NCBI GenBank assembly: GCA_043778255.1
Contig: JAYWGN010000010.1
Location: 1-45,423, forward strand
From: JAYWGN01 sp043778255
Lineage (GTDB): Bacteria > Bacteroidota > Bacteroidia > Chitinophagales > Chitinophagaceae
Length of the DNA: 45,423 nt
Direction: 5' to 3'
Translations under genes and position numbers: made by a program
Shown here: piece after piece, positions 17,209 to 25,892 of the stretch
How the letters are laid out: each line of letters starts with the position of its first letter
How positions within the stretch are numbered: the first letter of the stretch is position 1
Notes under the pieces: model-generated
Database searches by the model: none
Seen by the model: only the letters and a program-made list of their open reading frames with translations
Told to the model about the DNA's origin: nothing

Positions 17209-17290
17209 CATTAGCAAATTAGCATATTATCTCATTAGCATATTAGCACATTATCTCATTAGCACATTAGCACATTATCTCATTGCCAAA
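17209..17290. repeat. Three 24-bp tandem repeats plus a partial fourth (CATTAGCACATTATCT type)
   Basis: Units at 17209-17232, 17233-17256 and 17257-17280 share CATTAGCA, ATTAGCA and CATTATCT blocks with single-base changes. A degenerate fourth unit runs up to the stop codon of the GNAT-like gene at 17291. The rest of the 310-bp gap (16981-17208) is AT-rich, with the dnaX promoter candidate and nothing else I recognise. Confidence 0.85.
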
Positions 17291-18454
17291 TTATAGTATC
17301 GGATGTCGTTCATACACTTTTTCTCTATCAAAGTTATAGCGGTAAGTACATAATTTTCGGCTTACAAATGTATCGCCAAGGTTGCTAGCAATGTTCATCA
17401 TTTTTGGGTTAAAGTCCCCAATCCACTGCATTTCGTAAGTGTTGTATTTAGTTTTAGTTTGTATTATTCGTCTTGCTTCCTCTATCATATAAGCATCAAT
17501 ACCTTTGCCTTGGTACTCTGGTATTACTCCAAATACTAAGCCTGTAAATTTTTGTGATTTTTTAAACTTTTGTAAGTATAAAAAATAGAGTTTTTGTAGC
17601 CATCCAAATTTGCCATTCATATGTTTAAAGTATTGATTAAGGTCAGGTATATTTATAAACATTGCAATAGGTGCATTGTGGTAATATACAAACCAAATTA
17701 TTCTTTCATCCATTATAGGTTTCATTTTGGTAAACATTAATTTTACCTGTTCCAACTTTAATTGCTTTAAGCCACCGTGGCCACTCCAGGCTTTATTATA
17801 TACTGTGGTAAAGTCTTCAGCATATTTATACAAATTGTTTTTTTGTATATGGCTAGCCGTAAAGCCTTTGTCAGTAGCTACTTGGGCATGCCTTTCAGTA
17901 ATTTTGTGGTGCAGTGGTTGTTGTGGATTCATACCATAGCAGTACTGATAAAAAAACGGTTGAAACCCAAAGTTTTCAAACAATTGTATATAATAGGGTG
18001 GGTTATAGTTCATGTTATAAGGCGGTTCTTCAAATCCTTGTACTACTAAACCCCACCATTTATCCCGTTCACCAAAGTTAATAGGGCCATCCATAGCTTG
18101 TACTCCTTTGCTAGTAAGCCATTGCTGTGCAGTGGCAAATAATAAATTAGCGGCAGCTTGGTCATTTATGCAATCAAAAAAACCAACACCACCTACTTTT
18201 ACCGTATCACCTTTTGTAATATATTTTTGGTTGGTAAATGCTGCAATTCTACCAATATATTCATTATTAGTATTTACCAATATCCATCTTATAGCTTCGC
18301 CGTGTCGGTATGTTTTATTTTTTTTTGGGTTAAATATGTCGTCAACATCTTTATATAATGGCTGTATATAATTAGGGGTAGTAGCATTGAGCAATTTATT
18401 TATTTGTATAAATGCATTTGCCTGTGTAGGTGTAATTACTTGTATAAGTTGCAT
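17291..18454 (-). CDS. GNAT-like acyltransferase family protein, unknown substrate
   Basis: The 387-residue protein looks like the large Bacteroidota GNAT-type family. An N-terminal region has the conserved GEAIRWILVNTNNEYIGRIAAF and GGVGFFDCINDQAAANLLFATAQQWL segments, followed by MDGPINFGERDKWWGLVVQGF. The C-terminal half ends with the acetyl-CoA-loop-like GVIPEYQGKGIDAYMIEEA and YEMQWIGDFNPKMMNIASNLG. Similarity to FemX/MurM-like double GNAT folds is possible but unproven. The ATG at 18454 is chosen over the one at 18487 because the strand pattern starts at MQLIQVITP and the extra residues are unlikely. Substrate unknown. Confidence 0.7.
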   Translation of the reverse strand: MQLIQVITPTQANAFIQINKLLNATTPNYIQPLYKDVDDIFNPKKNKTYRHGEAIRWILVNTNNEYIGRIAAFTNQKYITKGDTVKVGGVGFFDCINDQAAANLLFATAQQWLTSKGVQAMDGPINFGERDKWWGLVVQGFEEPPYNMNYNPPYYIQLFENFGFQPFFYQYCYGMNPQQPLHHKITERHAQVATDKGFTASHIQKNNLYKYAEDFTTVYNKAWSGHGGLKQLKLEQVKLMFTKMKPIMDERIIWFVYYHNAPIAMFINIPDLNQYFKHMNGKFGWLQKLYFLYLQKFKKSQKFTGLVFGVIPEYQGKGIDAYMIEEARRIIQTKTKYNTYEMQWIGDFNPKMMNIASNLGDTFVSRKLCTYRYNFDREKVYERHPIL

Positions 18455-18600
18455 AGTATGCAATGTACACAAAGTTATATATACCACAAAAGTGGTATTG
18501 TGTATAAGTATAGCTGCTGTAATTTTGAAAGCTAACGAATAGGTATTATTTTACCTATTCAATTTACCCTTTAACCCCAAAAAATATAAAACCTACAACT

Positions 18601-19047
18601 ATGGATTTCAACACTTTACACAAACAACGAAAATTTATAATGGCTGCAGCCCTAATTGGGTTAATAAGTATGTTTTTGCCATGGGTTTCTTTTATGGGAT
18701 ACTCGACTAATGGTTTACATGGTAGTGGTTTTCTTATTTTGTTTGCTTTTATTGGTGCTGGTGTATTGGCTTATTTAGGCGACCAAAAATCGCATTTGTC
18801 AAAAACTGCTTGGTTAGCAACTTTAGCATGTGGAGCTTTTGTTGTCTTATTTTGGGTTATTAATTTTTTTGATGCAGTAAATGCAATTTCTTTAATGGGA
18901 ATTGGTTATTGGCTTTGTGTAATTGCTGGTGGAGCATTAGTTGCTGTTACTTATATGTTCCGAGATCCAAATCAAAATTTAAAAGAATCATTAAACGAAA
19001 TGAAAAAAACTGTTGAAAATAAAGTTGATAATAATCCTAACACTTAA
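18601..19047 (+). CDS. Small four-helix membrane protein, unknown function
   Basis: The 148-residue protein has four hydrophobic segments, at about 13-33, 42-61, 69-91 and 99-118. A charged C-terminal tail (DPNQNLKESLNEMKKTVENK) is probably helical and cytoplasmic. The first segment ends in MFLPWVSF, a pattern common in small bacterial membrane proteins without known role. Compared with neighbours, the gene favours TTT, TTA and GCT codons and lacks the frequent ACC and GGC codons, which could hint at separate ancestry. It is monocistronic: a good hairpin terminator follows at 19075-19103. Confidence 0.65.
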   Translation: MDFNTLHKQRKFIMAAALIGLISMFLPWVSFMGYSTNGLHGSGFLILFAFIGAGVLAYLGDQKSHLSKTAWLATLACGAFVVLFWVINFFDAVNAISLMGIGYWLCVIAGGALVAVTYMFRDPNQNLKESLNEMKKTVENKVDNNPNT

Positions 19048-19074
19048 GTTAGTAGTTACCCCTAATTATATAAA

Positions 19075-19103
19075 AATGCAGCCAATTTGGTTGCATTTTT
19101 TTT
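19075..19103 (+). terminator. Rho-independent terminator
   Basis: The stem AATGCAGCC / GGTTGCATT (one G-T pair) has loop AATTT and is followed by a run of eight T, 28 bp after the stop of the small membrane protein. Confidence 0.75.
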
Positions 19104-19118
19104 GTAAATCAAAAAATA

Positions 19119-20159
19119 TTACTTATACAATTCGTTAAAGTTAATACCCAAGCCTAATTGAGTGTAAGCCTTATTATTAGTGTAAAATGCCTTGGCTAGG
19201 TTAAAGGTATATTTTTTATTATGCAAGGTTGCCCCAAATGATAAGCCAGTAAGCTTATTACTAATATTGTACAACTTCAACTCCTTTTGCCTTAGGTAAT
19301 TATAGGCAATGGTAAGTGTTACATTTTTGGTGGGTAATAGTTGTAAGCCAAATATAGTGTGCAAAAATATTTTTTGTACAGCACTAATTTTACTATTTAC
19401 TTCAATACTATTATTAAAATCTGTGTCATTATAAGCTATGTCAAACTGTTGTAGGTTGGTAGCTGTAAATATAAATTGTAACGGTGCATTGGCTAATTTT
19501 TTACTTATACCCAGTTGAAAGTTTAAAGGTAATTGCTCCTTGTTAGTAGCATATTTATTTAGTTGAAACCCCATATTTTTAAACACTACACCACATTGCA
19601 ATTCGTTAGCAGTATCGGAGTAAGTAGCACCCACATCAAAAGCTAATGCGTAGGAGTTATATTGGTTATAATTACTGCCTATTAGCTTTGTAGTAATGCC
19701 ATATTGCCAACGTTGCAAATACGTTTTGGCAATAGCCACTTGTATGCTGTAATCCTTTGCAGTAAAGGTATTGAGTATATTGCCAGCTGCATCGGTAGCG
19801 GTAGTAGTACCATAGGTAAGGTAATTAATACCAGTATTTATAGTGGCTTGTAATGGTTTGTTAGTGGTAGTATAATTAGCATTAAGCATGGTGGCACCAC
19901 CATACAATACAGCAATATTAGTGTTTAATTTATTTACATCTTTTGCTTGTAATAATGCAGGGTTACTATTGGCTAAGTTGGCATCGGCTTGTAGTAAAGC
20001 TACTACCGTTCCACCTAATGCTGTTTGTAAAGGCGAATTAGGTAAGTTTAAAAAATTATATGTTGCCGCTCCACCAATATTTTGCCCATATATTAAAGTA
20101 TTTACACTTTGCAATATGGTAAATAAAAGTAAATTGGGTATTTTTTTTAAAATTTTCAA
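19119..20159 (-). CDS. porQ: Type IX secretion system protein PorQ-like outer-membrane beta-barrel
   Basis: The 346-residue protein begins with a signal peptide ending near LIYGQ. It follows the PorQ pattern: NIGGAATYNFLNLPNSPLQT, ALGGTVVALLQADANLANSNPALL, GINYLTYGTT, ALAFDVGATYSD, GVVFKNMGFQL, LPLNFQLGISKKLANAPLQF, FLHTIFGLQLLPTKNVTLTIAYNYLRQKELKL and LTGLSFGATL. PorQ anchors the PorU-PorV sortase complex at the outer membrane in type IX secretion. This fits the T9SS sorting-domain remnant at 97-210. It is divergent from mraZ across a 284-bp gap that holds the mraZ promoter region. Identification is from remembered family sequence and is strong over most of the length. Confidence 0.85.
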   Translation of the reverse strand: MKILKKIPNLLLFTILQSVNTLIYGQNIGGAATYNFLNLPNSPLQTALGGTVVALLQADANLANSNPALLQAKDVNKLNTNIAVLYGGATMLNANYTTTNKPLQATINTGINYLTYGTTTATDAAGNILNTFTAKDYSIQVAIAKTYLQRWQYGITTKLIGSNYNQYNSYALAFDVGATYSDTANELQCGVVFKNMGFQLNKYATNKEQLPLNFQLGISKKLANAPLQFIFTATNLQQFDIAYNDTDFNNSIEVNSKISAVQKIFLHTIFGLQLLPTKNVTLTIAYNYLRQKELKLYNISNKLTGLSFGATLHNKKYTFNLAKAFYTNNKAYTQLGLGINFNELYK

Positions 20160-20320
20160 TACTATAAAATTAAGTTTTTATAATGTAGCAGCTTTAGTTT
20201 GGTGTAATTAACTTTTACAATCCACAATTATAGTAGTTACAAGCACATTGAGGGTTAGTTTATCCACAGTTTATACAGTTATTTTACCTTTTTAGTCATC
20301 AAAATGCCCTTAAAGCATTT

Positions 20321-20411
20321 GTGGTACACTGTTTTACTCCATTTTACTTTGTGGATAAAATAAAAGTTCCTAAAAATGATTTAAAAGTGGTAAAATTTGT
20401 TATTTTGTGGG
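20321..20411 (+). promoter_or_regulatory. GTGG boxes upstream of mraZ, candidate MraZ operators / dcw promoter
   Basis: Four same-strand GTGG boxes lie in the 120 bp before mraZ: TTTGTGGTA (20318-20326), TTTGTGGAT (20348-20356), AAAGTGGTA (20384-20392) and TTTGTGGGA (20404-20412). The third matches the AAAGTGG repeat bound by mollicute MraZ exactly; the fourth carries the TGGG core bound by E. coli MraZ. TTTTAC elements at 20282, 20332 and 20342 look like the inverted GTAAAA half. Spacing is uneven (30, 36 and 20 bp), so the exact operator is unclear. Autoregulation of the dcw cluster by MraZ is known in other bacteria. Confidence 0.5.
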
Positions 20412-20443
20412 AATAATATTATTTTTTAACCATAGTACTACTT

Positions 20444-20911
20444 ATGAAAGGTTTTTTAACAGAGTCGGAAGTAACCCTTGATGCTAAAGGTAGGTTTTTG
20501 CTGCCTGCTACCATCAAAAAAAAGTTACCTACCGATAATGGAAATTCTTTTGTAATTGCCCGTGGCTTCGAACAAAATTTGGTGTTGTACCCATCGCATA
20601 TATGGCAACAAAATGTGCAGGACAAGTTAGATTCGCTAAGTGACTTTAACCCCGAAGTACGACGGTTTAAAAGATTATTTCTTAACGGTGCTACCGAGTT
20701 GGATATGGATAATGCCGGTAGGGTGCTAATACCCAAACCCTTAATGGAATATGCAGGGTTGCTAAAAGAGGCGACGCTTTTTGCCGAAGGCGGAAAAATA
20801 GAAATATGGGATACCGTAAAATATAAACAGTTCTTTGAGAGTGCAACCAACAATGAAATGAGCGACTTGGCTCAAAAACTATTAGGTGGCGACTTGACCA
20901 TAAATATATAG
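20444..20911 (+). CDS. mraZ: Division/cell wall cluster transcriptional repressor MraZ
   Basis: The 155-residue protein has two AbrB-like swapped-hairpin halves. The first has SEVTLDAKGRFLLPATIKKKLP (about 7-28). The second has GATELDMDNAGRVLIPKPLMEYAGL (about 83-107), followed by GKIEIWD. MraZ forms rings that bind tandem repeats in its own promoter and control the dcw operon. Candidate sites lie directly upstream. The start at 20444 is the only ATG in front of the first half. The gene ends one base before the rsmH start (TAG-T-ATG), so the two are translationally linked. Confidence 0.96.
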   Translation: MKGFLTESEVTLDAKGRFLLPATIKKKLPTDNGNSFVIARGFEQNLVLYPSHIWQQNVQDKLDSLSDFNPEVRRFKRLFLNGATELDMDNAGRVLIPKPLMEYAGLLKEATLFAEGGKIEIWDTVKYKQFFESATNNEMSDLAQKLLGGDLTINI

Positions 20912-20912
20912 T

Positions 20913-21827
20913 ATGACCAACAATTACCATACTCCGGTACTGTTGCAACCTACTATTGATGCTTTGCAAATAAAGCCTAGTGGCATATATGTAGATTGTA
21001 CATTGGGCGGCGGTGGCCATGCCAATGCTATATTAAGCCAGTTAAATGCTCAAGGAAGATTAATAGTATTTGACCAAGATGTAGATGCAAAAGCAAATGT
21101 GCCTAACCAACCCAACGTATTGTTTATACACAGCAACTTTAGAAACCTACAACGTATGTTAAGGCTACATGGTGTAAATGCTGTAGATGGTATATTGGCC
21201 GATTTGGGTGTAAGCAGTCACCAATTTGATGCTGCACACAGGGGCTTTTCTACAAGGTACAATGCCCCGTTAGATATGCGAATGGATAACCGCAATACAA
21301 CAACCGCTGCTAACCTATTAGCTACCTATACCGAGCTGCAACTGCATAAAATGCTGGAGCAATATGGTGAAGTAACCAATGCAAAAACCTTAGCAAAAAC
21401 ACTAGTAGCCTCGAGGCAATTAACGGCAATAAATACTATTGATGATTTGAAAAATATATTGGCACAGTTTGTAAAAGGTAATCCTAATAAGTACTATGCA
21501 CAAGTGTTTCAGGCTATTAGGATAGCCGTTAACGAAGAGTTGGCTGCCTTAGAAGCGTTACTATTACAGTTGCCCAATGTATTGTGTATGGGCGGTATTG
21601 CTGCAGTTATAACCTTTCACTCATTAGAAGATAGGTTGGTAAAAAATTATTTTAAGAAGGGAAGTTTTTTGGAAAATGAAATTGAGGAAAATCCTTTTTC
21701 AACTGAGGTAAAAAAAATGCCATTTAAAGCATTAACCAAAAAACCAATAGAGGCAACAAAAGAAGAACTAAAAATAAATAACCGAAGTAGAAGTGCAAAA
21801 CTTAGAGTAGCACAAAGAATACATTAA
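20913..21827 (+). CDS. rsmH: 16S rRNA (cytosine(1402)-N4)-methyltransferase
   Basis: The 304-residue enzyme methylates N4 of C1402 in 16S rRNA using S-adenosylmethionine. It starts YHTPVLLQPTIDAL and has the SAM-binding DCTLGGGGHANAIL, FDQDVDAKAN, LADLGVSSHQFDAAHRGFSTR, DMRMDN, and the C-terminal VITFHSLEDRLVKNYFK and NNRSRSAKLRVAQRI blocks. These cover the whole conserved family. The older name is mraW. It is the second gene of the dcw cluster, one base after mraZ and 32 bp before the ftsL-like gene. Confidence 0.97.
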   Translation: MTNNYHTPVLLQPTIDALQIKPSGIYVDCTLGGGGHANAILSQLNAQGRLIVFDQDVDAKANVPNQPNVLFIHSNFRNLQRMLRLHGVNAVDGILADLGVSSHQFDAAHRGFSTRYNAPLDMRMDNRNTTTAANLLATYTELQLHKMLEQYGEVTNAKTLAKTLVASRQLTAINTIDDLKNILAQFVKGNPNKYYAQVFQAIRIAVNEELAALEALLLQLPNVLCMGGIAAVITFHSLEDRLVKNYFKKGSFLENEIEENPFSTEVKKMPFKALTKKPIEATKEELKINNRSRSAKLRVAQRIH

Positions 21828-21859
21828 AATTGATATTTTTTAAAAAATAACTAGCTATT

Positions 21860-22198
21860 ATGGAACAAAAACACGAAATAAAAAAACCACTCTTTTGGGG
21901 TTTGGATTTGTTCAATTATAATTGGGTGGCAAAAAATATTCCATTTTTTTTATTCTGTGCTTTTTTAGCAGTGCTATACATTGCCAACGGCCACTTTGGC
22001 GAAAAAATGATACGAAGAATTAACACCCTCGGACGAGAAAATAAAGAGTTAAGCTATGCTTACAAAACAGTAAACGGCACCTTATTATTTAAAAGCAAAC
22101 AAAGCGAATTAATAAAGGCCGTAGCCCCAATGGGATTGCAACTACCAAGCACCATGCCCGTAGTAATAACAGACTCAACCCTTATAAGTAGTAAATAA
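21860..22198 (+). CDS. ftsL: FtsL-like cell division protein
   Basis: The 112-residue bitopic protein has a cytoplasmic tail with KPLFWGLDLFNYNWVAKNIP, one membrane helix (about 28-43) and a periplasmic coiled-coil-like segment (RRINTLGRENKELSYAYKTVNGTL). FtsL is poorly conserved, so the call rests on size, topology and position between rsmH and the division transpeptidase. With FtsQ (DivIB) and FtsB it recruits and activates FtsW and FtsI at the septum. The stop codon lies one base before the TTG start of ftsI. Confidence 0.8.
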   Translation: MEQKHEIKKPLFWGLDLFNYNWVAKNIPFFLFCAFLAVLYIANGHFGEKMIRRINTLGRENKELSYAYKTVNGTLLFKSKQSELIKAVAPMGLQLPSTMPVVITDSTLISSK

Positions 22199-22199
22199 A

Positions 22200-24302
22200 T
22201 TGGATATAAAAAAAGACATATTATGGAGAGTGTACTTGTGCTTTATTGCATTAGTATTGTTTGGCTTTGCCGTATTGGGTAGGGTAGTGCAATTGCAATT
22301 TGTGCAAGGTACTATGTGGCGCAATATGGGCGACAGTATGTACAAAAGCATTGAGAAACGACCCGCTGAAAGAGGCACTATATTTAGCGACGAAATGGAA
22401 ATGTTGAGTTCCTCTATTCCTTTTTTTGATATTCATATTGATTTTAGAACTGAGGCATTACATGCCAAAAATGGAAAAATATTTTATGATAATATTGACT
22501 CACTAAGTTATCAGTTAAATAAATTATTTAACGATAAGTCAAAGGCTGAGTATAAGCAAATGCTTAAAACAGCCTACCTTAAAAGTAATCCCTACTTTGA
22601 ATTAAAAACAAAACTAACCTACCAACAATACTTTAAGTTACGCAACTTTGCCATGGTAAAATTAGGGAAAAATAAAAGTGGTTTTTTGGTTGATGTAAAA
22701 GATGTACGATTGAATCCTTTTGGCCTAATGGCCAACCGTACAATTGGCTTAAGCCGCGACCCACAGCTTAATGTAGGCCTCGAAAAATATTATGATAGTA
22801 CCCTGAGTGGTGCTAATGGTAGTAGGCTTGTGCAGTCCATAGCTGGTGGTGCTAGAGTGCCCATAAATGGTACAGATATAGAACCAATAAATGGGAATGA
22901 TGTGGTAACAACACTTAATGTACAAATACAAGATATTACCCAAAATGCTTTGCTTAAAATGATGATGCTTAATGAAGCCCTTACTGGCACTGCCATTGTA
23001 ATGGAAGTAAGCACAGGCAAAATAAAAGCGATAGCAAACCTAGGCTTTCAAAAAAAAGGTGTGTATTATGAAGATAATAATTATGCATTAATACCAAGTG
23101 AGCCAGGTAGCACCATTAAAATTGTAAATTTATTAGCAGCCATTGAAGATAAAATAGTAACCATTAATAACACTGTAGAAATAAATGGAGGTAAATGGAA
23201 TTACGGTGATAGAAAAATTGTTGATGCAGAACAGTCGCCCAAAAATGTACTTACTTATAAAGAAGCAATAGAACATAGTAGTAATGTAGCTATGGCAAAA
23301 TTGGTAGCATTAAATTATGCCAAACAACCTAAAGAGTATTTAAAATATTACACCAAACTTAGGTTGGTAAATAAAAGTGGAATTGATTTGAATGATCCTT
23401 ATTTTCCACGTATTAAAAATACTAACTCAGATGGTTGGAGTAACCAAACCTTGGCTAGTATGGGCTTTGGCTACGAAATGAGGATTAGTCCGTTACAAAC
23501 ACTTATGGTATATAATGCCATTGCCAACAATGGCAAAATGATGAAGCCTTACTTGGTAACTGATATAAAACAAGAAGGTGAATTAATACAACATATAGAG
23601 CCAACAGTATTAGTTAATAGCATATGCACCAATGCAACACTATTGCAATTACAACAATGCCTAGAAGCTGTGTGCATAGGCGGTACAGCCAAATCGGTAT
23701 TTGACAGTATAAGCTATACAGTAGCCGGCAAAACAGGTACTACCGAAGTGGACGATGGTACATTTAAGTACAGGGATAATGTACACCAATCATCGTTTGT
23801 TGGGTACTTTCCGGCCGATAAGCCAAGGTATAGTTGTATAGTAGTAATTAAAAATAAACCCAATGCCATTACTTACTTTGGAGGTAAAGTAGCAGCCCCA
23901 GTGTTTAAAGAAATTGCTGACCAATTAATAGTACTAGCACAAGGTAATTATCATACTAAAAATATAGTACTACCAAAGGATTCAAGTACTTATAATTATA
24001 AAGCTGCCACAGCCGATATTAATACAGTTGCTAACCAAATGGCTATACAGCAAAATAATATAAAAGAATACTGGGCAATAGCATCTACCAATAAACAACA
24101 AACATGGCAACTTAATAGCGAAATATATAGTAGCAAACAAATGCCCAATGTAGTAGGTATGGGCTTACGGGATGCTATTAACTGCTTAGAAAATAAGGGA
24201 TTAATTGTAAAAGCAAATGGAGCCGGAAAGGTAAACTCACAAAGCATTGTAGCAGGTACAACATTAACAAAAGGAACAAGTGTACTATTAAACTTAAAGT
24301 AA
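22200..24302 (+). CDS. ftsI: Division-specific peptidoglycan transpeptidase (PBP3 / FtsI) with C-terminal PASTA domain
   Basis: The 700-residue class B penicillin-binding protein has an N-terminal membrane anchor (about 10-30) and a pedestal domain. The transpeptidase domain carries the SxxK motif STIK (304-307, catalytic Ser304), SxN as SSN (360-362) and KTG (511-513). One PASTA domain closes the protein (about 645-700; MPNVVGMGLRDAINCLENKG). It cross-links septal peptidoglycan with FtsW. The only sensible start is the TTG at 22200, one base after the ftsL stop; no ATG precedes the membrane helix, so translation is probably coupled. PASTA domains on FtsI are usual in Bacteroidota. Confidence 0.96.
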   Translation: MDIKKDILWRVYLCFIALVLFGFAVLGRVVQLQFVQGTMWRNMGDSMYKSIEKRPAERGTIFSDEMEMLSSSIPFFDIHIDFRTEALHAKNGKIFYDNIDSLSYQLNKLFNDKSKAEYKQMLKTAYLKSNPYFELKTKLTYQQYFKLRNFAMVKLGKNKSGFLVDVKDVRLNPFGLMANRTIGLSRDPQLNVGLEKYYDSTLSGANGSRLVQSIAGGARVPINGTDIEPINGNDVVTTLNVQIQDITQNALLKMMMLNEALTGTAIVMEVSTGKIKAIANLGFQKKGVYYEDNNYALIPSEPGSTIKIVNLLAAIEDKIVTINNTVEINGGKWNYGDRKIVDAEQSPKNVLTYKEAIEHSSNVAMAKLVALNYAKQPKEYLKYYTKLRLVNKSGIDLNDPYFPRIKNTNSDGWSNQTLASMGFGYEMRISPLQTLMVYNAIANNGKMMKPYLVTDIKQEGELIQHIEPTVLVNSICTNATLLQLQQCLEAVCIGGTAKSVFDSISYTVAGKTGTTEVDDGTFKYRDNVHQSSFVGYFPADKPRYSCIVVIKNKPNAITYFGGKVAAPVFKEIADQLIVLAQGNYHTKNIVLPKDSSTYNYKAATADINTVANQMAIQQNNIKEYWAIASTNKQQTWQLNSEIYSSKQMPNVVGMGLRDAINCLENKGLIVKANGAGKVNSQSIVAGTTLTKGTSVLLNLK

Positions 24303-24339
24303 AAAAAATTAAAAATAGAAAGGTGTAGCAAAACTGAAA

Positions 24340-25806
24340 ATGAAAATATTACAAGAAATATTATACAAAGTGCCTTTGGCAAAAGTAGTAGGCAACACAG
24401 CTATTACTATTAATGCATTGTGTATTGACTCAAGGCTTGTAACACCTAACGATGTATTTGTTGCCATAAACGGAACCGTAGTTGATGGGCATAATTATAT
24501 AGCAACTGCACTTGCTAATGGGGCTACTTGTATTGTATGTGAGCAGCTGCCAGAGGCAGTTGTAGAAAATATTACTTATATACAAACAAAAAATTCGAGT
24601 ATAGCGGTGGCTATAATGGCTCACTTATATTACAACCAACCAAGCTTACAAACCAAACTTATTGGCATTACTGGTACCAATGGCAAAACAACCGTAGCCA
24701 CAGTATTATACAATTTGTTTACTGCATTGGGGCATAACTGTGGGCTTATATCTACCGTGCAAAACCATATAGGTAATGTAATACATAAGGCTACTCATAC
24801 CACTCCCGATGCTATTAGTATAAATCAGTTATTGGCTCAAATGGTTGCAGCAAATTGTACGTATGTATTTATGGAAGTTAGCAGCCATGCTATACACCAA
24901 CATCGAATAGCAGGTTTACAATTTGAAGGCGGTGTATTTACCAATATAACACATGACCATTTAGACTATCACAATACATTTGCCGAATACATTAATGTTA
25001 AAAAATCTTTTTTTGATGGCTTAGCCAAAAATGCATTTGCCATAACTAATATTGATGATAAAAGAGGGCAAGTAATGTTGCAGAATACTGCTGCAACAAA
25101 ATATACTTACAGCTTACAAACCTTAGCAAACTTTAAGGGTAAAATATTGGATAATGCACTTACAGGTTTGCAATTAAGTATTAATAACCGTGAGGTTCAC
25201 TTTAGATTAATTGGTGAGTTTAATGCTTATAACCTACTAGCAGTGTACGGTACAGCTATTTGCTTACGGCAAAATGAATTAGAAGTATTAGAAATATTAA
25301 GCAACACAACAGGTGCCGAGGGTAGGTTTGATTATACAATAAGTGAAGTGCAAAAAATAATAGGAATAGTGGATTATGCACATACACCCGATGCTTTGCA
25401 AAATGTGTTGGCTACCATACAAAAACTAAACCAGTACAATAACCAAGTTATAACCGTGGTAGGTTGTGGCGGTAATAGAGATACTGCAAAGCGACCGCTT
25501 ATGGCTGCTGTGGCATGTGAGTATAGTAGCAAAGTAATATTTACTGCCGATAACCCACGGTACGAAAATCCAATGGCAATTATAAGCGAAATGGAAGCAG
25601 ATCTTAAGTCGGCTTATAAGCGAAAGTATGTAGCAATACCCGATAGAAGAGAAGCTATAAAAACGGCTGTAAATTTTTGTAATGAAGGCGATATTATATT
25701 AGTAGCTGGTAAAGGCCACGAAAAATATCAAGAAGTGAATGGTATAAAAAAAGAATTTGATGATAAAAAAATATTACTTGAAATGTTGCAATGGTTAGAA
25801 AAATAG
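24340..25806 (+). CDS. murE: UDP-N-acetylmuramoyl-tripeptide ligase, diaminopimelate-adding type
   Basis: The 488-residue Mur ligase adds the third stem amino acid to UDP-MurNAc-L-Ala-D-Glu. It shows CIDSR for uridine binding, the P-loop GTNGKTT (112-118), MEVSSHAI, ITHDHLDYHNTFAEY with the carbamylated-lysine region, and VDYAHTPDAL. It also has DNPR (404-407), the motif that recognises meso-diaminopimelate, which predicts DAP-type peptidoglycan rather than lysine-type. GKGHEKYQ follows. It lies 37 bp after ftsI in the dcw cluster, but murF, its usual neighbour in proteobacteria, is absent. Confidence 0.97.
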   Translation: MKILQEILYKVPLAKVVGNTAITINALCIDSRLVTPNDVFVAINGTVVDGHNYIATALANGATCIVCEQLPEAVVENITYIQTKNSSIAVAIMAHLYYNQPSLQTKLIGITGTNGKTTVATVLYNLFTALGHNCGLISTVQNHIGNVIHKATHTTPDAISINQLLAQMVAANCTYVFMEVSSHAIHQHRIAGLQFEGGVFTNITHDHLDYHNTFAEYINVKKSFFDGLAKNAFAITNIDDKRGQVMLQNTAATKYTYSLQTLANFKGKILDNALTGLQLSINNREVHFRLIGEFNAYNLLAVYGTAICLRQNELEVLEILSNTTGAEGRFDYTISEVQKIIGIVDYAHTPDALQNVLATIQKLNQYNNQVITVVGCGGNRDTAKRPLMAAVACEYSSKVIFTADNPRYENPMAIISEMEADLKSAYKRKYVAIPDRREAIKTAVNFCNEGDIILVAGKGHEKYQEVNGIKKEFDDKKILLEMLQWLEK

Positions 25807-25892
25807 TAAACTATATAAATTAATAATGTACATAAAAGTGCCTACCCAAGGCACTATAATATAAAGTTAGCGATAACGAATTGGGGTTAATT

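Noticed and set aside
17209..17290. Considered as a CRISPR array
   Set aside because: The 24-bp units are directly adjacent with no unique spacers, so it is an ordinary tandem repeat.
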